Of a stretch of 64,000 nucleotides of DNA, positions 55,850 to 64,000 are shown in pieces. A program made the position numbers and the translations under genes. Source of the DNA: Symbiodinium sp. CCMP2592 (Eukaryota; Sar; Dinophyceae; Suessiales; Symbiodiniaceae); contig CAJNDT010006015.1 in assembly GCA_905221615.1 (NCBI GenBank), forward strand, positions 353,922 to 417,921, given 5' to 3'. Position 1 is the first letter of the stretch. Every line of letters starts with the position of its first letter. The notes under the pieces are model-generated. The model saw only the letters and a list, made by a program, of their open reading frames with translations, did not search any database and had not been told where the DNA came from.

Positions 55850-57975
55850 CACAGCCCGCGGGAGCCTTTCCACAGCTACGGCTTTAGACCAGCGTGAGCT
55901 TGGCCACTGCACCTAGACCTAGACCTGGCAATGTTGTGAACGGCTCAAGGTGACACCCAGGATCGAGGAAACAGCAACGCGTCCGTCAAGCCCGGCACCA
56001 CCGCAAAACACGAAAGAGGAAGCAGACTTCCTGGAGGCAGGCGATTCTGCAAAGGCTTGCCTTACATGCTGTTTATGCTGTTTGCGACTTCTGGCACGGC
56101 AGGCACTGCAGGCAGAGATGCCGAGTCGAACGGTGCAGGCTGCACGAAGTTTTCCGCGTTTATAGCGGCCAGTCGCACATGTGAAATTTTGGACGAGGAA
56201 GAACATGCAGAAGGACGTAACGGCTGTGAGAACTTTGCAGAGATGTCGCCTGCCCGCACTTGGATGAACAGCTAGCAACAGTTTAAGTGTTGCTCAATTG
56301 CTCAATTGCTGCTTGTCCTCGTGCCGTTGACGTTTGCTGTTTCTTCGTCATATTCCACCTCTCGAATTTTCGTGGCCGCTGTTGGAATTCCCTTGCCCTG
56401 TAAGCTCGTCCCCTTGCTTTGCAGCCTAGTTGCCGCTGGAACCAGAACGTGCAAAGATTTGTTATGGTTTGTTGAACACTCCGAACCACCTTAGGCCCGT
56501 CGCAGACTACAACGGATAATCGAGTTTCGACGCTAAGAAACATGGTGTTGCTATGTTTTGCCCTAGCTGGCAACCACTGTCTGATGAGAAGAATGGGAAT
56601 TGCCTGTTTGGTCATGACGGTCGGCATGCTGTCGAGGTATGAGACAAACCAGATAGGCAGCACGAGATTCCGATGCATGAGGCAAGTAGGGCCAGGCACA
56701 AGATGATGTGCGAGAAGTCTTTCGTACATTGGGCATGCAAGGAATGTAAATAAACCGTGAATTCTGGATGATGGGTTTGGTGCCTGTCTTGCGACAACAA
56801 AAAAGCTGTGAAAGCGCTGCAATGGCAACATTAAAGCCCATCAGTGCATAGGTTTTGTACACTCCACACAGCTTGTTTAATCTTCAACCGGCCCTCGAAC
56901 ATTCTCAGTGTTATGTTTTGAGAGATACCATTAGTGCAGCATAGAGTATTCAAAACGAAATGGTGTCCATGCCATGTGCTGTGCAACAACGGCATGTTCA
57001 TTCTGCACGCTCCAGCGGCGGAACTTCTAGTTGAAAAAGGGGCACATCGAGTCTCATGCTAGTTCAACGTTTCTGTCCTGACCTATTTCCCAGGAAGCGG
57101 GCCGTTGCCCTGCCAACGAGCCCCGGCTGTGATGATCCCAGCCATGCCAACAGTCCGGAGTTGGAGCCTCCTGCACCTGCGAAGGAGCTAGTGATCAACT
57201 TGTATTAATCCTAGCCGCGCAAGCGCTTGCATGGTGTTTTTTTCTGAAGGAGCACTGGCCTCGACCCTGGCTTTCTCACGCGAACCTCACATTGTGTGGC
57301 ACTTGGGCTCTGAACTCGCGTATGGTCATGTAGGGTCTTTAATCGGTCTTCCGGTGTACACCCAGACTCCCAGACCTGACCCGACCTGTGTGGCGCATCC
57401 CTGTGGCACAGGAGCAGCGAAACCGCTCATGGCCCGGAAGTTTCCTTCAGCTCGGCTCCCGGACTCTCCCTTTGGGGGCTTTGGCCTTGAAGGAGAATTA
57501 AGTCCCGGTCCCGGCGGCAGGCGTGGGCGTCAGGTCCTCCGCTGTGGAAGATGTGTTCCGTCTCTGCGCCGTCTCGGACGGCCTTCAGGCTGACGAAGCT
57601 CTTCGGAAGCAGAAAGAAACCCGGCGGTGACCGACATCTTCTGCTGTGCTGACAGCCCCAGGTTTGCTATGAGAGGGCCAGCCCGTCGCAGCCAACCCCT
57701 GCGCTGCCAGCCGGCATTTGAGGATGATTGGTCTTGATCCTTCAAAGGGTCTGCTCTGTCCAAGCCAATCCACCCGCAAAGGCGACTGTTTGACGATTAT
57801 GTTCGGGTGATACCGAAAAAGCGGTCTCAACTAGTTGCGAAACCAGCAAGCTGTCTGTGAGGAGAACAGAAACCTGCACCAAGTCCCAAGCTGGGCATCA
57901 CAGTCCTGCTTCGGCTGACCGAGAACAACGGATTGCGGCCAAACATGCGAACGATGAATTTCCCCGAAGCCTGCT
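55850..57975. other. No convincing gene; one small ORF
   Basis: A plus-strand ORF at 56066-56275 (69 codons) begins with a short hydrophobic stretch (MLFMLFATSGTAGTAG) and has a few cysteines; it may be a small secreted protein or chance. The rest has nothing recognisable. Confidence 0.3.
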
Positions 57976-58830
57976 CTAATCAGGGTCCTCATCCATTCCT
58001 GTCCCATATCGCATGCTAGCCCTGAAACTCGAAGTTGTAAGAATCCCGGTCAAACCCGAAACCAGATGCCTGCCACTACCAAGTCCTCCCCATAGACGGA
58101 AATCCTGGAGTTGTTGAAGAGATTTGCAAGCTTTCAATATGCCCACAGCGGAAGTCATCAGCTCTGCATATTCTGCATACCCTACCCCTTCCGTTTCCAG
58201 AAAAGCCTGCTTTGATGAAAACCCATACCAATACTGATGGACAGGCAAATATGTGCTTGTGCCTATATTTGCAGATTGTCTTTCACACGCAAGTGCCTTT
58301 CAGAAGATGCAGGAGTTGGTAAATTCAGCCACTTAAGAGAAGACATCAGACGTTTGTTCAAACGTAGCAAGATTTTGGGAGTTTTGAGAAAGTGACAGAG
58401 GACGCACAGCCGCAACAGAAAGTTCCCCTTGCTAGCTGAAGTGGCCCTGGAACATAGATTGCAGCATGAATGATCATGAATGTCTTTTCCGAGCACGATC
58501 CTAGAGTGGATAAATTTAGCCTTGGTTCGCTTAGATTCGATCCACCGTGAGAGAGCGAATGTGCCTTTTCTGTCGGACACAGAGGAAAGTCGATCTGCTG
58601 CAGCGGCTAGCAGACTGGCAAAGCACCAAGCCCGGAAACGTTGTGGGCAAGATCGCTGATGCTGGGCGTGAATGGCAACGGGTGAGGGTGGTGGACGTAA
58701 GGGGAGCGTTGAGCACTTTTGAACTAAGGACGCTGCAGTGTCGGCACTCCCACGTGGCCCAATCGGACCTTCAGCAGCCAGGCTGCGCAGGCACTTCTCC
58801 CATTTATGTGAGGTGGCAACCATGAGTTTC
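57976..58830 (-). CDS. Candidate minus-strand gene, unidentified
   Basis: Minus-strand segments at about 58815-58700 (HKWEKCLRSLAAEGPIGPRG), about 58640-58540, and 58240-57976 (YAELMTSAVGILKACKSLQQ, ending GMDEDPD and a stop) look like exons. A plus-strand open frame at 58553-58825 competes. No domain is recognised. Confidence 0.35.
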
Positions 58831-58988
58831 AATGTGCTTGTACTGATGAGAGAATGTGTGCTCGCCGACAGCATGAAGCCTGATAGCTTTTGCCCCAAGT
58901 CCTAAACTGCACCCGCACAAAGTTCTTGCAAAGGAGCACCTTAGCACTAGCACGATGCCCTACCAGCACCCACAATGTACACTTTCCT

Positions 58989-59690
58989 TCACGGAAGGTG
59001 CACCGCATGCGATTCCTCGCCACATTCGAGCACGAGGCTCACTGAGCCATCGGAGCGCCGAATCCCCGACACGATGAGCTCTTGTTGTGCGGCGGTTTTG
59101 CCAGGCTGATGAGGTCCCAGGAATTTAGGGTCTTGAGGCTGTAGCTTTGCTGTAAGTCGGATGTGGTTTTGAGGGGTTGGTGGCTGTTGGGCTGAAGGCG
59201 TGGTCCCAACCTTTGTGAGCTGGCTTTCATCCGTGAATACCAAACTGTCAAGCTCCGGCATGCCTTTCAATCTGCCAGAAATCTCTCCACCGGGCCTGAG
59301 CTATCGCTTCCAAACGAAAACGGTTTTAGAGAATCGGAAGCCCCTTACAAACCCTGAAGAAGATCATCGAGGTTATCCGGCTATGAATACGGTGTCGGTG
59401 AAAGCACAGCTCCACCGGGAACCCCATCGTGGGAAAACATCCGAAACCGAATGGCAACACTGGTAGCTTGCACGGCAAGCAGTGTCTGGAGGAACTTGGC
59501 CTCCTCGCCATCAAAAGCTCCTTGCTCAGCACTGCAGATTGGTGACCACCGAAGCGTGGATGCGACCGGGTCTGGGGAAAAGTAGTCTTGTGTGGCACCA
59601 GCAAGGACAAGGACAGCAACGGCGAACAGCAGAAAGGCCGCCAGGACAGCTTTTGTGCTGGCTGCATGTTCACTGAGTGGAGAAGAGCAG
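58989..59690 (-). CDS. Single-pass membrane protein, two C-terminal exons
   Basis: On the minus strand, a segment from about 59660 (after a tctccactcag acceptor) reads EHAASTKAVLAAFLLFAVAV and LVLAGATQDYF: a strong transmembrane helix with a basic residue before it. It runs to about 59400. After an intron with a gctcag acceptor near 59306, the last exon (about 59305-58989) reads GMPELDSLVFTDESQLTKVG and ends EESHAVHLP with a stop. Upstream exons are not resolved; the segment at 60444-60073 is a candidate. No family is recognised. Confidence 0.5.
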
Positions 59691-60072
59691 CCAAATCGTA
59701 AGTCGCAAATGTCCCATGGTAGGCAGGAATCCGACTCACAGCTCGAGCACGGCAGACATCCTGCGAGAGGCCTATCGCGAAAACCGCGAGGCCTACCGCC
59801 AGGGTCGGGTAGTCGGGGCTGGGGCTGCGGCTCACACCATTTTACGGTCGAAGCCCTCAGAAAGGACGCCGAGATCTGCGTCGCTGCCGGAGAAAATGCG
59901 AAGGCTGGCAAGAAGCGCACCGGCGAATCAGGCATCTCCAGAGCAACGACGCCTGACCTGTCCTTTGCTTGTAGCATCTTTTCGCATCCTTCAGTACTTG
60001 TCACAACTGACCAGACATTCTGTACACTCCGAAGATCTCTCGGCTGAGGACACCCACAGCACAAACAGGTGA

Positions 60073-60444
60073 CTACGAAGCCACCCAGCTGCCCCAGCTC
60101 TCGGACGACTGCCTCTGCATCTCGCCAAGTCGCGGGCTGTTGAGTAGATCTCCCAGCATAGCATACGTAGGATAGAGACTAAGGGATACGTGCGACCACC
60201 GCTCTCCAGCAGACCTGAGTTTCCGGCTCGGCAACTTAATGCGCCATGGCTGCCGACTTTTTGCCGGAGCCATGATTGTGAAGGGACATAGGTGTAGCCA
60301 AGGTACATAGGCGCCATGCCAAAGCATCCGAGGAGTCTGCTGCTCAGGCTGTGAGTCGATTTCACGGCAAATGACACGAATGTCGAGGCACGCGAGCAGT
60401 CGCAGCACGTCTATCGCGCTCAGAAGCTCAGGTGCAGCACTCAT
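60073..60444 (-). CDS. Candidate first exon of a minus-strand gene
   Basis: From an ATG at 60444 the frame reads MSAAPELLSAIDVLRLLACL and then DIRVICREIDSQ, a helical start like that of F-box or adaptor proteins, although no such domain can be claimed. The exon probably ends before 60200. It may be the first exon of the membrane-protein gene ending at 58989. Confidence 0.35.
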   Translation of the reverse strand: MSAAPELLSAIDVLRLLACLDIRVICREIDSQPEQQTPRMLWHGAYVPWLHLCPFTIMAPAKSRQPWRIKLPSRKLRSAGERWSHVSLSLYPTYAMLGDLLNSPRLGEMQRQSSESWGSWVAS

Positions 60445-60639
60445 GCTGCGTCGTCATGCAGCAGTTCGGAGCCAGTGGAGGCGGTGGAGATGGAATTTTG
60501 GCAGTTAGATGGCTCTGAATGTTGGAGCGTGTGTGTGAGCCACCTCCTGCATTGACACCCTGCAAGTTCTCAAGGAAGATGACCATAGCCAGATAATTGC
60601 ATCGATTGCAAGCAAAGGGCTTGCAAAGACATAGGTAGT

Positions 60640-60864
60640 GAGTGCTGAGAATCTGTGGCCCAACAGTGGAACGTGATTGGAGACAAGTTGCCGATGAGTG
60701 TCTCGCAGGGCCAATCAAGTACAGGAGCTCGATCTCAGCCTCTCGAACACCAGTATCAAGTACAACTAGGACAAGTCCTTAAGCTAGCCGGTGCCATGGC
60801 AGAGACGTCACAAGCAAATGAAGCCACGGATGGCCCCGCCTTGGATGGCTTCTTGGCGTGCTAA
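60640..60864 (+). CDS. Candidate exon, unidentified
   Basis: A plus-strand segment reads VAQQWNVIGDKLPMSVSQGQ and continues to a stop at 60864, without an ATG at its start. Composition is protein-like. It overlaps a Pro/Ser-rich minus-strand frame that is less convincing. Confidence 0.3.
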
Positions 60865-61019
60865 GCTCTGCTAAATCAAAGGTGAGCCTGATGCCTGTGC
60901 TTCGGCTTCGGCACGATCGGCACTCCTGCTGGATTTCGTGCAGTCGCGTTTGAAGCAGTCTGAGGCTATATGCAACAGCACCAGATCCAGCCATTCGTGC
61001 AGGACGTTCTGCCACCTCG

Positions 61020-61621
61020 ATGAGCCAAATCGAAGCTCCCATCTCGCGCCAGGAGATGCTGACAGAGCTCTTTGCTGCCCTGCCAGAAGATCCCTACGAG
61101 TACATGTCCGGAACTCTAAGCTCTACCTTCCGAAGCATTCGTGCGGCTTGTTTTGGCCATCCCAAGGACATATCACCTGGCATCTCGTCGCCCTGTTCGA
61201 CCGCCCCAGGAGCAAGCAAAGACAGCAGAAACGTCCACAAGTTGAATCACCAGTCGAGGACCAGAAGCTTATCAGCAGCGGGGTCTTGTGGGCTTTGCTG
61301 CCGGGAGGTGATCCAATGCATCGAGCTCGGTGCGACTGAAAGTACTGATAACCGGCAAAGTAGTCATCACCCGAGCCTGCATGCCATGACCGTCAACAGG
61401 TCTCTAGAGCAGTGGCGACTGCGGCGCTGCTGGTTGACGGAGAAAGGCAGCTGTCGCAAACAGTGCCCACAGCACTTCACATCGATCTGACGCCGCGCGC
61501 TGACAGCTGCTGTTCAGGCATCTTGTGCGTCAGTAACTCCGCCGCGGATGTCGTGCGCGACGACGCTGGTGGTACCTTGGCTGTCTCACCAGAGGCTGAG
61601 CAGCTCCCATCATTTGCATGA
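61020..61621 (+). CDS. Three-exon gene, unidentified
   Basis: From the ATG at 61020, exon 1 reads SRQEMLTELFAALPEDPYEY (to about 61130). Exon 2 (about 61195-61325) reads QVESPVEDQKLISSGVLWAL. Exon 3 starts at 61400 after an aacag acceptor, reads VSRAVATAALLVDGERQLSQ, and ends at TGA 61619. The total is about 150-180 residues. The frames differ between segments as expected for exons. No family is recognised. Confidence 0.45.
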
Positions 61622-61741
61622 AACTTCTGAGCAGATCACGTGATGGCGACATTCGTTTATCATGCTCCAGGTGTCGTGGTCTCACCGCCCGAAGATCCTG
61701 CACCTCAGGATGCCTGCACCAATACTGACTAGCTTGCACAA

Positions 61742-63264
61742 GTGTCTGCAGCCACGACAGAGAGCTTGTGTGACACCGTTCAAATTTGCTGTTGCGAAAT
61801 CAGAATCGGCCTGAGAATGGTGCAGGAGTATCCCCTCGAGAAAGGGGCCACCCACAGGCCAGTCCAAGCACATCCAAGCACCACCCTTTGGGCGTTGAAT
61901 TATTCGAGCTCGGGACTCGACAGGGAGCTGGATGAGGCGGAGGCCTCTCGACCCTTCGCCTTCCAGGTGGCGGTGAAGCCCGGACCCTTGGCCCACAGAG
62001 CCGACAAGGAGCAAATGGGGGTACATGGAGGTCGCGACGCGCGACGCGAGGGATCTTGCTCGTCCTTTGGTCTTAGAGGAACAAGATGGTGGCCGCTGGG
62101 TGCTGCAACTGGCAGCCAGCTCCGAGGACCGGACCGCCGGGACGGACTGCTGTAGCAGCACATTCTGCCGCTTTGCCGAGCTGTCGCTGCCCCTTGTCAG
62201 GATCAGCGCAACGAGTGGTTCAGCTTGTTTGCACCCTTTTCACAAGCAGCAGTGCTGAATCTTGTTTGCACTAGTCCGCCAGGTCGGTTAACGACGCTCG
62301 ACCCAGAGGGTTGCAAAGGGCTGTGCTGCGAAATCACGCTTCAGAGGCCCTCCATGGCGCCGCCATCTGAACTACCCTCTGTGAGCGAGGAGTAACTAGG
62401 CGGCTCTTCTCAGGACGGAGGCCTGGCATCGTTTGATGTGGTAGTGAAGTGTCTGAGACAAGTGCTTTGCCCGGTGCTGCTGCGTAAGACGCGCAGCTCA
62501 CCGGTCAAGCCTTCTCTTTTCCTATTCTCACCAGTGCAGCTTGACCTGGCCCAGCTCTGCAGAATGTTAACTAGCCATGTCAGCAGGCTTGGGATAACCC
62601 AGAGCGTGTCAGACAACCATCTCTTTCTTGCTGGACATGCGTCGCTGAATTTGAAGCATGACTTGGCGGAGCACGCTGAGTGTGTCACACTGGTAAGCAT
62701 TCCTCGGCTCTCGTTCCTCAGTAACGCAGTTGGTGGATGCAAAAGTCGGCTTGGTGGATTTGCTATACTGGTTTGCTGGATTTGCCTCGTTTCGAGGCCG
62801 TGATCCGATTGTCTTCTGCCGACTGTCGCGAGCTTGGATTTGCCTCGCTTCGTCCGACGTGGAGTCAGAACATTTGGCACCGTCTTCAGGCAGTCGGGTC
62901 ACCTCTGCCGCGTCATCGCCAAGACAATGCATCAGCGTGGAGGCCGGTCGATGTAAGCAGCATGCTAGGAGTTCGAACAACTATGTGCTTGACAATTTTC
63001 TGGGGAGCTCTTCCGGTCAGGTGCGAGCAAAAGACTGTGTTTGGGCATATCGTGGAGTGCGCCGACAAGTTGCCAGCCCCTAAGATCTTCACAGGATGCA
63101 TCGATGGCTCTACGGCCAAGAAGATCAGCATTTTTACATCGATACAATCATTCGTATACGCCGCATCCCCCAAGGAAGCTCCACACTTGTATTTCGGGCA
63201 TGTGCCCCGATCTACATTCGAGTCGCATGGATGCAGTAAAAGCACCAGAAGCTTTGGCGACTAA
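61742..63264 (+). CDS. Candidate multi-exon gene, unidentified
   Basis: Segments: about 61880-62010 (LDRELDEAEASRPFAFQVAV), about 62018-62150 (GYMEVATRDARDLARPLVLE then EEQDGGRWVLQLA), 62416-62690 after a cttctcag acceptor (GGLASFDVVVKCLRQVLCPV), and about 62745-62900 (VDLLYWFAGFASFRGRDPIV). The later stretch 62970-63264 is open but less certain. The first two segments abut with a frame change and no room for a normal intron, so one base may be missing or extra. No domain is recognised. Confidence 0.35.
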
Positions 63265-63364
63265 GCTGCACCATCACCCTGCCGCTCCGAAGTGGCCGCA
63301 GGCTCGTCAAGTTGTGCAAAGATCTGTGTCAGGCAGAACGATGCAGGTACTGCTAATATGGTAG

Positions 63365-64000
63365 CGCCTGGTCGTGCTTCTGCCCGATACGCCCGGCAGC
63401 GCAGGGTCTGGCAGATGCATGTATTTGTATTCATACCTTCTTGACTTACTAACACAACCGCGCGTGTGCATTCCTAAACATTAAAACATGCATGTCGTCT
63501 AGTTTTCATTCACACAAGCATGCATGTGTGTGCTTATCCATGCACCCTGCTCCGTCCATCCTGGATGCTTGTATACAAACAGAGGTGTGTTTATGTATGC
63601 AAAAGCAGATACATCGACTAGTCAGTAAGTAGGTATGCAAGCAGACGGTGCACACTGGGCACAGTGTGCATCATCGGTGCAGCTCTGTAGACAAGTGCAT
63701 ATGCATATAACTTATGTATGTGTGGGTATGTTTGTTTGTTTGTACCTAGATTTGTTTGTTACGAGATAGCGTCATTGTCGAGCCATACGCTCATCAACGA
63801 CGCGGTTCCTTAACTCTTATATAAGCATGTTCGATTGGAAGACAAGCTAGACGTTGCTGCTGTTTCGGGTGAGTGCGACAGTTCGAAATCGAGCTGCTGC
63901 AAAAAAATCACGCCGCCAGCACGAGACCATTGGGACGGCAGTACCGACTGCTCCAAACAACGCTTCGAGTTTCGCAGCGGTTAGCAGGGTGCTGGACAGC
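63365..64000. repeat. Cryptic simple sequence, no gene
   Basis: Positions 63465-63760 are rich in decayed CATG/TGCA and GTAT/GTTT units (for example tatgtttgtttgtttgtacc). No coding signal is seen. Confidence 0.5.

Noticed and set aside
63875-63900. GTTCGAAATC resembling a tRNA T-loop
   Set aside because: Flanking bases do not pair into a T-stem, and no acceptor or anticodon arm is found.

Overview
The window looks like nuclear DNA of a dinoflagellate, probably a Symbiodiniaceae-like or related alga. No search was run, so this is inferred from several features. Genes are broken into many short exons. Near-identical genes stand in head-to-tail tandem. There is a PPR gene and a JmjC-ankyrin gene, and short sequences resemble TTTAGGG-type telomere repeats. 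Triplet and TA/CATA microsatellites are long. There are no operons, Shine-Dalgarno sites, tRNAs, rRNAs or CRISPR arrays. Most genes show only as short open segments that join across in-frame GT-AG (or non-canonical) introns, so many boundaries below are approximate.

Layout. 1-4.7 kb: degenerate repeats, cryptic triplet repeats, a 106-bp MITE-like element and weak exons. 4.76-5.9 kb: a TLDc-domain gene in small exons. 8.7-9.4 kb: minisatellite, duplicated 60-bp block and triplet repeats. 9.5-12.3 kb: a gene for a seven-transmembrane protein of the GPR107/lung-7TM type in about 14 tiny exons, with a 31-bp Z-DNA-prone stretch in one intron. 12.5-15.5 kb: unidentified plus-strand genes with telomere-like DNA in an intron. 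16.2-17.6 kb: a P-loop (STAND-like) NTPase broken by frameshifts, one caused by a 10-bp duplication. 18.4-29 kb: unidentified genes on both strands, and a cluster of short hairpins with a TCCG loop.

29.0-49.9 kb is a nested tandem array and the most striking part. A 4.46-kb block is present twice (29041-33502 and 33503-37972). A partly overlapping 4,892-bp unit is then present three times (35233-49908). Together they give four copies of a two-exon gene for a predicted secreted, cysteine-rich protein of 702 residues, three copies of a helical-repeat (TPR-like) gene, two copies each of two unidentified genes, and three copies of another MITE-like element. The copies are almost identical, so the amplification is recent or the array is being homogenised.

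50.6-52.2 kb: a PPR protein gene with about 12 repeats (organelle RNA processing in known families). 54.0-55.6 kb: an unusual JmjC/cupin + ankyrin + membrane-anchor protein. 57.9-60.5 kb: minus-strand genes, one with a clear transmembrane helix. 60.6-63.3 kb: plus-strand unidentified multi-exon genes. The right end is cryptic simple sequence. The genes show no obvious shared pathway; the array is the one unit with clear collective organisation.
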